From positions 62,001 to 126,000 of the forward strand of contig JAQTOA010000011.1 in assembly GCA_028713555.1 (NCBI GenBank): 64,000 nt of DNA. Reading direction: 5' to 3'. This DNA comes from Sterolibacterium sp. GTDB taxonomy: Bacteria; Pseudomonadota; Gammaproteobacteria; Burkholderiales; Rhodocyclaceae. Both the position numbers and the translations under genes were made by a program. Under the pieces are notes generated by a model, which saw only the letters and a program-made list of their open reading frames with translations, was not told the DNA's origin and did not search any database. Positions 8,552 through 16,409 of the stretch are shown one piece after another (position 1 is the first letter of the stretch; the number at the start of each line of letters is the position of its first letter).

Positions 8552-8764
8552 CTACTTCTTTTTCCTGGAAGCGGGTTTGGCTGCTGGTTTCGATGCCGGT
8601 ACCTTTTCGGCAGCTTCGACGGCGTCGCCGTCCAACTCGGCGACGGCCCTGACGAGGCCCGGCCGCAATGCGGCGGCGATGTCATCGTCGAGATCGACCA
8701 CTGCGCCGACTTCGCGCAGTTGGCCGCGGCTCTTGATTGGCGACAGTACGATGTATTTACCCAT
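8552..8764 (-). CDS. Small phage protein upstream of gp36 (Mu gp35 position)
   Basis: A 70-residue protein, MGKYIVLSPIKSRGQ..., ending in a Lys/Ala/Pro tail (ASRKKK). It lies 3 bp before the gp36-like gene, in the place of Mu gp35. Its basic tail might contact DNA or the capsid lumen, but no function is known to me. Confidence 0.7.
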   Translation of the reverse strand: MGKYIVLSPIKSRGQLREVGAVVDLDDDIAAALRPGLVRAVAELDGDAVEAAEKVPASKPAAKPASRKKK

Positions 8765-8837
8765 GTGCCGGATTCCTTTTGATGACCCGGCGGCACAAGC
8801 GCCGCCGGGCTCGGGGCTACCTACAGGGGGGGGGTTA

Positions 8838-9902
8838 TTAGGCGACTGCGTTTTCGATGAAATAGCCCAGGTCGTTGGCGATGAGCAGTTCCTTCACGCT
8901 CTCGCCCACGCGCACCACCTGGCCGCCGCGCATACCGATGTCCCGGCTGTACTCGCTGCCGGCTATTCGCGCGCCCCATTGGGCGGTGAAGCCGAAGGTG
9001 GTGCCGCGCTGCGTATCGGCGAGACGGTTGCGATAGACCAGGGCGCAATGCTTGCCCCAGACACGCACCATCGTCGGCGCCTGGCCTTTTTTGGCGGTAT
9101 TGATCCAGCCTTCGCCGACCAGCACTTCGTCCAGCTCGAAGAGTTGCGCAATAAAGGCGCGTGGCACCAGGCCGGCGTCGCCCGCCGTGCCGTTGTAGGC
9201 TTTGACCAGCAACTTATGCGTGGCCAGCTTGGTGAAGGCGGCGCGGCCGATGACCATGACGTTGGGGCGCATGATGCAGGTGTCCAGGCCCGTGGTGATG
9301 TCGGCGATCGGGTTGCTGTCGGCGTGATCGACGTTCCACTGATCGTTGCCGGTGAGGGCGATCTTGTTGGCGGCGGCGTACTGCGCGGCATCGAAGACCA
9401 GGTCGGCGACGCGCTTTTCGCGGCCCAGCGCGATCAGCTCGGTGGTGCCCTCGACGGCGCGTCCGAGCGGGTCGGGCATGCCCGGCTGATTGCGGGCATT
9501 CTCGATGTCGGCGATCGGCACCTTGTCGTCAAGCGCGTGATCCTGCGTCGAACTATCGACCTCGGTGCCGGTGAATTCCACCTGGTTAGGCGTGCCCTTG
9601 CGGCCGACCAGCGTTTCCGGCACGGTGAAGAAGGTACCCTTGGGGTAGCTGAGATACTTGAATGCCTGCAGGGGAACCGGTACGCGCGGCAGTACCTCGT
9701 CGGCGATCAGCTTGTTGTTGCGGTAGGCGAGCGAGATGGCCGTGTACTGCGGGGTGACCGGGAACGGCGCGTAGGTGTTGCCGATGAGCAGCGGCGCGGC
9801 CATCAGGCTGGCATCGGGCGGCATCACACCGGCCAGGCAGGCCATGATGATCAGCGCGACAGCGAGGAGCTGCCAGGCGTGCTGTTTGCAGTAGGTTTTC
9901 AT
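8838..9902 (-). CDS. Major capsid protein with unusual hydrophobic N-terminus
   Basis: A 354-residue protein in the Mu gpT position after protease/scaffold and decoration genes. The body, from MAAPLLIGNTYAPFPVTPQY (residue 34) on, has the pattern of phage major capsid proteins. The upstream 33 residues include the strongly hydrophobic WQLLAVALIIMACLAGVM, like a signal anchor or lipoprotein signal. A GGAG Shine-Dalgarno stands ahead of the 9902 ATG, whereas the internal ATG at 9803 lacks one, so I keep the long form. The extra segment could be removed by the phage protease, or the true start could be 9803. Confidence 0.85.
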   Translation of the reverse strand: MKTYCKQHAWQLLAVALIIMACLAGVMPPDASLMAAPLLIGNTYAPFPVTPQYTAISLAYRNNKLIADEVLPRVPVPLQAFKYLSYPKGTFFTVPETLVGRKGTPNQVEFTGTEVDSSTQDHALDDKVPIADIENARNQPGMPDPLGRAVEGTTELIALGREKRVADLVFDAAQYAAANKIALTGNDQWNVDHADSNPIADITTGLDTCIMRPNVMVIGRAAFTKLATHKLLVKAYNGTAGDAGLVPRAFIAQLFELDEVLVGEGWINTAKKGQAPTMVRVWGKHCALVYRNRLADTQRGTTFGFTAQWGARIAGSEYSRDIGMRGGQVVRVGESVKELLIANDLGYFIENAVA

Positions 9903-9945
9903 GTGTATGGGTCTCCGGGTTGAAATGGGGTTGTACGGCTGTGGG

Positions 9946-10731
9946 CTAGAGCGCCAGCGCTACGGTGCGATAACGCACGCGGACCTTGAGCGGGCTGTCA
10001 CCGGTGATGACTTCGCCAGAGGCCAGGCGCATCACCAGGGCGGCGTTGTCGACCGGGGTGATGGCCGCGACCGCGACCGGGTAGATGTGGCGGTAAGCGT
10101 CGGCCGTGGCGTCGAGCAAGCCGGTGGTTTCGATGGTCGCCACCAATTGGCCGGAGCCGTCGGTGTAACGGATCTCCAGATCCTCGCCGGCGGCGATGCC
10201 GGCGTAAGCGGTGGTGGCATAGTCGAGCATCAACTGCGCATCGACCAGGATGACGGCGTAGCCGGAACCCGGCGCGGCGATCAGCGTCTTGGGTGTCGCG
10301 TTCAGCGCCAACAACTGGCCGGTGGTGATGGTGATGTCGGCCGTGGCGATACCGGTGTCGGTGGCGATCACCTGACCGGCAATGACCTGCACCGGGATGA
10401 TGTCGCCGCTGGACCCGGACACTTCGGCTATCGCGCCGGCGTGCTGTTCGGTACCGGCGACGACGGTGGCGGCGATGCCCTTGCCGCTGGCATCGGGGAT
10501 CAGAATGTTGCCGCGCGTAACGCTGCCGCCGAGTTCGAGGTAGGCGAGGCCGACCTTGATGGCATCGACCATGCCGCCGGAGTCGACGGCGATCTGTTCC
10601 GAAATGCCGAGAATCGGCACACTGGCATCGGTGGCCTGGATGGCGGCGTTATCGGCCGCGCCGTGCTTGACGAAGCGGCCGGCGGCAATCGCCGCGCCGG
10701 CGGTGTAACTCTTGATGAGGCAGGCGTTCAT
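9946..10731 (-). CDS. Capsid decoration/cement protein (DUF2190-like N-terminal domain)
   Basis: A 261-residue protein. Its N-terminal ~110 residues (MNACLIKSYTAGAAIAAGRF, then repeats of small beta-rich segments such as LGISEQIAVDSGG) match capsid cement proteins that bind the outside of the shell. It lies between the protease/scaffold gene and the capsid gene. The C-terminal half is also beta-rich but not recognised. A role in stabilising the head is inferred from family and position. Confidence 0.7.
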   Translation of the reverse strand: MNACLIKSYTAGAAIAAGRFVKHGAADNAAIQATDASVPILGISEQIAVDSGGMVDAIKVGLAYLELGGSVTRGNILIPDASGKGIAATVVAGTEQHAGAIAEVSGSSGDIIPVQVIAGQVIATDTGIATADITITTGQLLALNATPKTLIAAPGSGYAVILVDAQLMLDYATTAYAGIAAGEDLEIRYTDGSGQLVATIETTGLLDATADAYRHIYPVAVAAITPVDNAALVMRLASGEVITGDSPLKVRVRYRTVALAL

Positions 10732-10760
10732 GTCGTCTCCTGTGAGGTGAGTGAGGGGCG

Positions 10761-11891
10761 TTACTTTTGCGCGGTGATATGCGCGACAGCGGCGGTGGCG
10801 GTGATGACCCGGCCGGCTTTGGCTTCGGCTTCCTGAAACTCGACCGCCTGGGCCGCGATGGCGTTGGCGTCATTGAGGTCGACCGTGGCGCCGCCGGCTT
10901 TTTGCTTGGTGGCGGTCTCGGCGAATTCGATCTGCTTGGGCAACGCGGACAGCAAGCCCTTGAAGGCATCGGCCAACGGCTGCTTGGCGTCGCCCTCGCC
11001 GAATTCGACTACGGACTCCTGGCCGGCGAGGTGATCGAGCGTGGCAATCGCCACGGCGGATTGCGCAGGCAGCAACTGGCCTGCGGCAACGAGCGCCTCA
11101 GCAAAGGCGACGTTGGTGGCGTGGCGAGTCGCTGTAGCCGCCGCCTTGTCGCGGGCGGCGCTGGCTTCCAGTTGCTGCTTGAGTGTGGCGTTTTCCGCCT
11201 CGATGGCGGCTGCTTGTTCAGGGTTCACTTGGCTCTCCTGGTGGTTGGCTTCGGAAAAGAGGGGGGCGGCCGTCGCTTCGACGGATGGCTGGCGCGCGTC
11301 GTCTTCGAGCGTGGCCACGGCATAATCGGGAATGATGCTGTCGGCCTTGTCCAGGCCGTGGTCAGCGATAAACCAGTCGCGCAACCGACGCCATAGGCTG
11401 GCGTTCTGCTGGTCGGCCCAGTCACCGAACTCGACCACGCCCTCTTCGGCATCGGCGAACTCGGGCGAGCGCAGGCCCTTGACGGCTGGCGGCTGGGCGC
11501 CGAGGAAGCCGACGTGGCGCAGGTAATAGACACCCGGAACCGGGTTCTGCGGTGAGTCAGGCGAGTAGAAGCTGGCGGAAATCTTCTTGTACGCGCCCTG
11601 GGCCACTAATTCGGCGAAAGCGGGATTGACCTGGTGCGGCTCGGCTTCGAGGCCGCCGTTGTTACCTTGGGCCGTCAGCGACTTGACCCAGCCATAGGCC
11701 GGCGCATCGGTTCGAGGATGACCGACAACAATCGGGGCTTCATGCTTGGCCGGATCGTAGGCTTGGGCGGATGCGGCCAGGTCGGCGGCCGAGAAGTCGA
11801 GCACGGCGCCGGACATGGCGACATGCCGGCCTGGCGCGAAGATGTGTAGGGGCTTGGCACCCCAACTCGGCGGGTGTTCTATTTTGTCCAT
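10761..11891 (-). CDS. Head maturation protease/scaffold, Mu gp32 (I)-like
   Basis: A 376-residue protein starting at the ATG of MDKIEHPPSWGAKPLHIFAPG; longer upstream starts lack family similarity. Residues 1-150 form the protease-like domain with the HEAPIVVGHPRTDAPAYGWV segment typical of Mu gpI. Residues about 215-376 are Ala/Glu/Gln-rich with coiled coil (AAAIEAENATLKQQLEASAA), typical of an internal scaffold. Mu gpI and its C-terminal product Z act as protease and scaffold during head assembly. It precedes the decoration and capsid genes, as expected. Confidence 0.85.
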   Translation of the reverse strand: MDKIEHPPSWGAKPLHIFAPGRHVAMSGAVLDFSAADLAASAQAYDPAKHEAPIVVGHPRTDAPAYGWVKSLTAQGNNGGLEAEPHQVNPAFAELVAQGAYKKISASFYSPDSPQNPVPGVYYLRHVGFLGAQPPAVKGLRSPEFADAEEGVVEFGDWADQQNASLWRRLRDWFIADHGLDKADSIIPDYAVATLEDDARQPSVEATAAPLFSEANHQESQVNPEQAAAIEAENATLKQQLEASAARDKAAATATRHATNVAFAEALVAAGQLLPAQSAVAIATLDHLAGQESVVEFGEGDAKQPLADAFKGLLSALPKQIEFAETATKQKAGGATVDLNDANAIAAQAVEFQEAEAKAGRVITATAAVAHITAQK

Positions 11892-11921
11892 GCCGCCATG
11901 ATGCCGACGGCACAAATAGAA

Positions 11922-11948
11922 AAACCGCTGGCGCATGCCAGCGGTTTC
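11922..11948 (-). terminator. Terminator downstream of HNH gene
   Basis: An 11-bp perfect stem (AAACCGCTGGC/GCCAGCGGTTT) with a 4-nt loop. On the minus strand it ends in a short T run. It separates the cargo genes from the late capsid operon and overlaps the capsid-operon leader just upstream of 11891. Confidence 0.7.
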
Positions 11949-11993
11949 CTAGGTCAGATCAGGGTTCGCGCGAATAGCGTGCCACGAATGGGG

Positions 11994-12287
11994 CTATTCC
12001 GTCAAGCGGGTTCCTTGCTTGCAGTCCTTGCGCTCAACGCGATCCTTGAGCTTGGCTTCCAGAACGGTTTGCCACTGCATGTTTGCCGGGGTATCCGGCC
12101 CGCCACAGTCAAGCGGGATGACATGGTCAATGATCCAGCCGGGGCATGGGCCGCGTGGCTTTCCAGTTTCAGGGCAAGGGTTCTCGCGCTTGAAAGCGTT
12201 CTTGGTGGAAGTGGAGCGGTGCTGGGAGGCGAAGGCCAACGATAGGGAAAGCAACAGCGCGGCGAACAGGCAGAAAGCACGGATCAA
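11994..12287 (-). CDS. Secreted or membrane-anchored HNH endonuclease-like protein (cargo gene)
   Basis: From the TTG at 12287 (preceded by AGGTGGG, a good ribosome-binding site) the product is 97 residues: a hydrophobic signal segment (LIRAFCLFAALLLSLSLAFA), then the HNH-type motif PCPGWIIDHVIPLDCGGPDTP with NMQWQT. Small HNH proteins with this IDHVIPL...GGPD...NMQWQ pattern are common in phages and proteobacteria. It lies 8 bp after the superinfection-immunity gene and before a terminator. An ATG at 12359 would overlap that gene extensively, so the TTG is preferred. Export of a nuclease suggests action on incoming or external DNA, but that is inference. Confidence 0.7.
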   Translation of the reverse strand: MIRAFCLFAALLLSLSLAFASQHRSTSTKNAFKRENPCPETGKPRGPCPGWIIDHVIPLDCGGPDTPANMQWQTVLEAKLKDRVERKDCKQGTRLTE

Positions 12288-12295
12288 TCGCCCAC

Positions 12296-12763
12296 CTACA
12301 TTCCTGTCCACATGGGCTCGCCTTGCGGGGCAGGTATATCGCTGCCGCAATGTTTGCATTTAATCGCCTCGATCTTGATTTCTTCGGCACAGAAGGGGCA
12401 TGCCCTAGTTGCCGATGGCGATTTCTTAGGAGCGGGCTCATGCCCCCGAGCGCTAGATGTGGCTGTCGTTTGCTCGCCCTTCTTATTCTGCGACTCTGGC
12501 CGTTTGAATGCCCAGACTAGCGCAACAACCCACCCGAGAAGCGACCAACCCAGAAAAATGTTGACCAGCGCGATGGCCGTAAGATTCGTGTGTTTTTTGC
12601 GCCACGCCTCGTAGGTTGGCAACAAATACAGAGCCGAGGCCGCCAAGAAAAACGATAGCGCCACAACAGACCCAAATGCATTCAATTCACTGGACGGGGT
12701 CTTGCCCATGCTCCAGCTAAATGCGACAAGAAACAACAATAGGATAAAACGCAGCGCGAACAT
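12296..12763 (-). CDS. Superinfection immunity (T4 Imm-like) membrane protein with C-terminal zinc ribbon
   Basis: A 155-residue protein. Three hydrophobic segments include NIFLGWSLLGWVVALVWAFK, the hallmark of the Imm_superinfect family, in which T4 Imm blocks DNA injection by related phages at the inner membrane. The C-terminal ~40 residues carry CPFCAEE...IKCKHCGSDI, a two-CxxC zinc ribbon facing the cytoplasm. The gene has its own upstream region, reads away from the BRO gene and is followed by the HNH gene. It looks like a moron, expressed in the lysogen to exclude other phages. Confidence 0.8.
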   Translation of the reverse strand: MFALRFILLLFLVAFSWSMGKTPSSELNAFGSVVALSFFLAASALYLLPTYEAWRKKHTNLTAIALVNIFLGWSLLGWVVALVWAFKRPESQNKKGEQTTATSSARGHEPAPKKSPSATRACPFCAEEIKIEAIKCKHCGSDIPAPQGEPMWTGM

Positions 12764-13050
12764 ACTCCCCCCGTTATTGATATGGAAAGTTCCAGCCTAC
12801 CCCCGCTCACTTGACAACGTCAACCCACACGGGGAGAATCGGCGGCACTGAATGATAAGCGGAAGGTGCACCCGTCAGACACGCGCCGACTGCCGCCCCG
12901 TGAGGGGCGTCGTTGTTTGTAGAGTTTCACGGCGGGCCAAGAGTGGGGAATACAACACCCGAAAGGGGAACAACCACCTGGCTCTTATCAGCCAAGTTGA
13001 GGCCCGCCACCAACATCGGAAGTTCAACTACTTAATGATAAGGAACCACC
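12764..13050. promoter_or_regulatory. Divergent intergenic region of cargo island
   Basis: A 287-bp region between the superinfection-immunity gene (minus) and the BRO gene (plus). It contains TTGACAACGTCAA (12811-12823), a short palindrome that overlaps a possible -35, and GATAAGGAACCACC just before the BRO ATG, which serves as ribosome-binding site. No convincing -10 box was found, so promoters are only inferred from the divergent arrangement. Confidence 0.4.
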
Positions 13051-13791
13051 ATGAATATTACGCAACTCACCCCCGCCGAGTTTTTCGGCACCCCTGTTTC
13101 CATTCTCGACCACGCCGGCAAGCGCTGGCTGACCGCTGAAGAGGCCGGCCGCTGCCTCGGCTATAACGACGCGAATACCAGCGCCGGCATTCGCAATCTG
13201 TACACCAGGCACGCGGATGAATTCTCGGAAGAAGACGCCTGCCGCATCAGTTTGATGCGGCAGGGTCAGAATCGTGAATCCTTAATCTTCTCCGCCACCG
13301 GCTGCCAGAAGCTCGGCTTCTTCGCCAACACCTGCCGCGCCAAGGACTTCCGCACCTGGGCGGCGAAGGTGCTGGCGGCGCAGACGTACCCCATCCCCCT
13401 CCCAACCTCCCCCTTGACGGGGGAGGAGCGCCTCGACCGACTGGACGCGAACATGGCGACGCTGGCGGAGAGCATGAACATGCTGCTGATGCAGAAAGAC
13501 CTGACTAGCAAGTACATCGGCCTCCTGGAACTCAACCAACAGGGCAAGCGCAAGATGACGGCGGAGATCCGGGAGCAAATCACGGCACTGGCGGCCGAAG
13601 GCATGAACAATGCCGACATCGGGCGACTGTTGCGGGTGTCGCGCACTGCGGTATCACTGTACCTGGCCGGCAAATACCGCTCGCTGCCCGAAGGTGCCAC
13701 GCCGCAGAAACCCGTCGAGGAGATCCTGGAAGGCTGGATTCAGCGCGAAAAGACTCAACTGCTGACCAACCTGCTGTCGAAGGAGGGCTGA
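13051..13791 (+). CDS. BRO-N/antirepressor-like protein with C-terminal helix-turn-helix
   Basis: A 246-residue protein on the strand opposite to the late operon. Residues 8-105 match the BRO-N/antirepressor fold (PVSILDHAGKRWLTAEEAGR, LIFSATGCQKLGFFANTCRA, DFRTWAAKVL). Residues about 190-220 (NNADIGRLLRVSRTAVSLYL) form a helix-turn-helix. Phage BRO and Ant proteins counter repressors or bind DNA. A GC-rich palindromic repeat sits in frame at codons 113-126, encoding PIPLPTSPLTGEE between the two domains. The start is set by an AAGGAACCACC ribosome site. A small gene follows 3 bp after the stop. Confidence 0.8.
   Translation: MNITQLTPAEFFGTPVSILDHAGKRWLTAEEAGRCLGYNDANTSAGIRNLYTRHADEFSEEDACRISLMRQGQNRESLIFSATGCQKLGFFANTCRAKDFRTWAAKVLAAQTYPIPLPTSPLTGEERLDRLDANMATLAESMNMLLMQKDLTSKYIGLLELNQQGKRKMTAEIREQITALAAEGMNNADIGRLLRVSRTAVSLYLAGKYRSLPEGATPQKPVEEILEGWIQREKTQLLTNLLSKEG
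13388..13428. repeat. GC-rich palindromic repeat element, copy 2 (inside BRO gene)
   Basis: Core CCTCCCCC-TTGA-CGGGGGAGG, opened by CCCCATCCCCCTCCC. It shares the CCCCATyCCC...CTCCCC.TTGA..GGG pattern with 6420-6478. It is in frame, encoding a Pro-rich linker between the BRO-N and HTH domains. Confidence 0.65.
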
Positions 13792-13794
13792 GCC

Positions 13795-14022
13795 ATGACC
13801 ATCCATATCGACATCCTGGCACAGGAAGCCAGCCGCCAGGCCGCGCAGATCGGCAGCCTGGCGGCGGCCGCAAACTGCATCGCGGCCGGTTCTTGCCCCG
13901 CCGACCGGGTGGCGCGCGACAATATCGTACTGAACATTCTCGACGTGATTGAGGAACTGGCCGGGCAGGTGGAAGTGACGACGGAAGAGATCGAGGCGGA
14001 AACCGCACCCAAGCCTGGTTAG
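13795..14022 (+). CDS. Hypothetical protein downstream of BRO gene
   Basis: A 75-residue, Ala-rich helical protein (SRQAAQIGSLAAAANCIAAG) with an acidic C-terminus. It follows the BRO gene by 3 bp, so the two are probably co-transcribed. No recognised family. Confidence 0.65.
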   Translation: MTIHIDILAQEASRQAAQIGSLAAAANCIAAGSCPADRVARDNIVLNILDVIEELAGQVEVTTEEIEAETAPKPG

Positions 14023-14127
14023 AAGAATCCCCGGCAGTGGCGTTATTATTGCCGGTGTCGCGTTACATGATCTCGGGTGGTACCTTCATGCCACCCGGCT
14101 TCCAAAATCGCTTAAAACGCGCTTTTC

Positions 14128-14153
14128 GGCCAGGGAGATCCCCGGCCTCTTTT
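14128..14153 (+). terminator. Terminator of BRO operon
   Basis: The stem GGCC-GGG/TCCC-GGCC with a bulge is followed by TCTTTT. It lies about 100 bp after the last plus-strand gene, just before the convergent gpG-like gene. It is an imperfect hairpin, so confidence is moderate. Confidence 0.5.
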
Positions 14154-14760
14154 ATCCCCCTACCGCCCCTTGGATGTAACGCTGCAATTCCGCTACGATC
14201 AAATCGCGTTCTTGGGGGTAAAGCTCCCCTGAAGCCGTAACCGGCAGGAAGGGGCGCGCCGGGATATCGCCCCAAAGATTCGGGAACTTCGCCTTGGTAC
14301 CCCCGAACTGTTGCATGGCGGCATAGATCATCGAATTGCTGACGGTCACCGAATCGCTTGTAGCCGTGATGTGGAACTGCCTGGCCAGGTCTCCGGACGC
14401 GCCGTGCAGCGGCCGCTTGGACATCATGAGATCCTGCCCTTTCTTGCCGAGCGTCCCATCCTTGAGGAAGTAGCCTTTCTTGTCGCCGACCCGCGTCGTT
14501 CCCTGCTTGCGCGTCTTGACGTTCGAGAACGCCGCGCGATTTCCGGATCTGGACATCAAATACGCCATCAAGGTGGCTTCGCTATTCGATGCCCAGGGCG
14601 TGCCATCCGGCCCAGTGGCAGAGACAAAGCGCTGCTTGGTGCGCTCCATGATGCTTTCACCGATGCGCTGCATGATTGGCTGCATGTCGGTGACGGTATT
14701 GCAAACCCGGTCCAGGGCCGCCTTGACGGCCTGGTCGCTGACTTGAATGTTGAAGGTCAT
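14152..14760 (-). CDS. Virion morphogenesis protein, Mu gpG (gp31)-like
   Basis: A 202-residue protein. The N-terminal part (MQPIMQRIGESIMERTKQRF) and C-terminal ...PARPFLP segment match the phage virion morphogenesis family (Mu gpG, HK97 gp10-like tail completion). It follows the gpF-like gene on the same strand, as in Mu. The usual next gene, gpI, is 2.2 kb away because of the inserted cargo island. Confidence 0.85.
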   Translation of the reverse strand: MTFNIQVSDQAVKAALDRVCNTVTDMQPIMQRIGESIMERTKQRFVSATGPDGTPWASNSEATLMAYLMSRSGNRAAFSNVKTRKQGTTRVGDKKGYFLKDGTLGKKGQDLMMSKRPLHGASGDLARQFHITATSDSVTVSNSMIYAAMQQFGGTKAKFPNLWGDIPARPFLPVTASGELYPQERDLIVAELQRYIQGAVGG

Positions 14761-14850
14761 GGCTTTGTCCTATAATGGAAGCATAGGCGGGGTCGTTTCG
14801 GACGTTGAGGTCGGGGAGCGCGAAAGCGCAGCATCGACTTCCGCCTGCTC

Positions 14851-16032
14851 CTATTTGGTCTTGATCACCAGCGAAACCAGCGCCAGCGTGCGGTTTCGCT
14901 TCCCCGGCCGGATTTCGAACACGGCCCGATATATCTCCCCCTCGATCTCCTTGGCCGCCACGATCGCGGCCAGCCCAGACGTCGTCGCGTGGCCAAGATC
15001 GATGCTGTCGGCCTCGGTCAGCACGCGCCAGACTTGATCGTAATCGCTCAAGACGATCGGGCGCTGGCCAGCGCCATCGTATCCGTGGGCATATTCGACA
15101 TGACGAGGCACATCGGCAGGCAGGATGCCCATGTACCCACGCAGATCGTGCCCAGTGGCCACCTCGATGGCGGCAAAGTTGTCAGGGAATCCCAGCCAGG
15201 CCGGGTAGGTGATCGACCGGTCCGCCAGCACAGCGGCCGCGAATTCGGAGGCCGGGTCGTTTGCGGCGATATACCGGTTCAGATCGCGGGTGAGCGCCTT
15301 GGTGATGGCGGGTTCATAGGTAATGAGCTTGTCCGACACCATCTGTCGCAGCGAAGTATCGACGTTTGCGCCTGGTGCGTAATCGAAGCCCTTGTCGATG
15401 CCGACCTGCGCGCCGGTTTTCTGCTCGATAGCTTCCCAACCGGAAGGCGGCCTGGTGGCATCGCCCTCACCGGGCGCATCGACCGGTGTGACTCTGCACT
15501 GACAGCCCCAGCCATTGGGCGGGAAATGCGTGCGCCAAAATGGATCGTCATAGCGCAGCGTCAGCCGCATGTTGCCCCACAACTGGTGCAGCGGGCGCGG
15601 GTGCATGACACTATCGTTATGCACATAGCGCCAGTACGGGTTGATCGTGAGGAAGCCGGGATCGGTGAGTTGCTTGTAACGCCCGGCGGCGTAACTGGTG
15701 GACATGTTGGTCTGGTAAATGACTTTGGTGCGCCAGGCTTCACCGGCCGCCGTGCCCTGACCAGTCCAGCCGGTCCAGCCGTTCCTTTGCACGATGGCGG
15801 AAAAGTCTTTACGGAAGGCTTCGAGGCCACGGCCTTCGTTGATGGCGCTGTCTACCGCGTTGCGCAGATCCTGGAGCAGATCCGCCTTGCCGGCGCCGGC
15901 GACGATGAAGGCGCGATCATGCGCGGCGCGCTGGATATCGTCCCAGCGCGCGCTGGGCAGGTTGAGCTTGGCTCGGAAGAAGTCGAGCTGCTCGGCGAAT
16001 GGGGTGTTGAAACCGAAGGCGGGCATATTCAT
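14851..16032 (-). CDS. Head morphogenesis protein, Mu gpF (gp30)-like with C-terminal nuclease-like domain
   Basis: A 393-residue protein. Residues 1-175 match the SPP1 gp7/Mu gpF minor head protein family, including TKVIYQTNMSTSYAAGRY and HFPPNGWGCQCRVTPVD. The C-terminal ~110 residues (from about 285) resemble the barnase/EndoU/ColicinE5-like phage domain (PBECR type) often fused to gpF. That region contains DYDQVWRVLTEADSIDLGH and ends AVFEIRPGKRNRTLALVSLV. Minor head proteins sit at the portal; the extra domain may enter the host with DNA. It lies between portal and gpG genes, as in Mu. Confidence 0.85.
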   Translation of the reverse strand: MNMPAFGFNTPFAEQLDFFRAKLNLPSARWDDIQRAAHDRAFIVAGAGKADLLQDLRNAVDSAINEGRGLEAFRKDFSAIVQRNGWTGWTGQGTAAGEAWRTKVIYQTNMSTSYAAGRYKQLTDPGFLTINPYWRYVHNDSVMHPRPLHQLWGNMRLTLRYDDPFWRTHFPPNGWGCQCRVTPVDAPGEGDATRPPSGWEAIEQKTGAQVGIDKGFDYAPGANVDTSLRQMVSDKLITYEPAITKALTRDLNRYIAANDPASEFAAAVLADRSITYPAWLGFPDNFAAIEVATGHDLRGYMGILPADVPRHVEYAHGYDGAGQRPIVLSDYDQVWRVLTEADSIDLGHATTSGLAAIVAAKEIEGEIYRAVFEIRPGKRNRTLALVSLVIKTK

Positions 16033-16070
16033 TGGTCAGTTTGCGCGTAAGCCAATGACGGCGATGCGAA

Positions 16071-16313
16071 TTACTTCCCTTCGGGCCGCTTGTCCAAGCC
16101 CTTTTCTGCCAGCATTTCAGCCACGTCGTCAATATGCAGGCAATCACACATGCAGGCGTAATCGGTTGCAGACTGAACAACCGCAATGTTTCCGTTGCAG
16201 AAGTCGTTTCCCGGCTGCGCACTGTGCAGCACTCCGAAGGAAACAACCTTCCCGCCTTCCAGTTTTACAATCTTGTCGCCGTTCTTTGCCTCGCGGCCGT
16301 TTCTGTAGTGCAT
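16071..16313 (-). CDS. Small hypothetical phage protein
   Basis: An 80-residue protein beginning MHYRNGREAKNGDKIVKLEGG, with a compact beta-type N-terminal part and two Cys in YACMCDCLH. Similar small proteins with the phrase 'RNGREAKNGDKV' occur in many phages near structural genes, but their role is unknown. It lies between portal and head morphogenesis genes in the late operon. Confidence 0.7.
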   Translation of the reverse strand: MHYRNGREAKNGDKIVKLEGGKVVSFGVLHSAQPGNDFCNGNIAVVQSATDYACMCDCLHIDDVAEMLAEKGLDKRPEGK

Positions 16314-16409
16314 GTCATGCCCTTTCAGTTGTCGCCAGTCTTTGCTGCGGGTAGCCGGCTAACCCGTCCATCGAAAGGGAGCTTCGCGGCAAGCCGCTTA
16401 GCCCCCGTC

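Noticed and set aside
8424..9923. Long open frame on the plus strand opposite the capsid, gp36 and related genes (about 500 codons)
   Set aside because: It lies antisense to clearly conserved head genes, its composition is that of a GC-rich shadow frame, and it contains no recognisable domain.
12811..12823. TTGACAACGTCAA as a strong promoter for the BRO gene
   Set aside because: The -35-like hexamer is good but no acceptable -10 lies 16-18 bp downstream; it may just be a palindromic operator. Listed only inside the intergenic region.
12852..13139. Open frame of 95 codons overlapping the BRO gene start
   Set aside because: It overlaps the conserved BRO-N coding region in another frame, lacks a ribosome site and has no family similarity.
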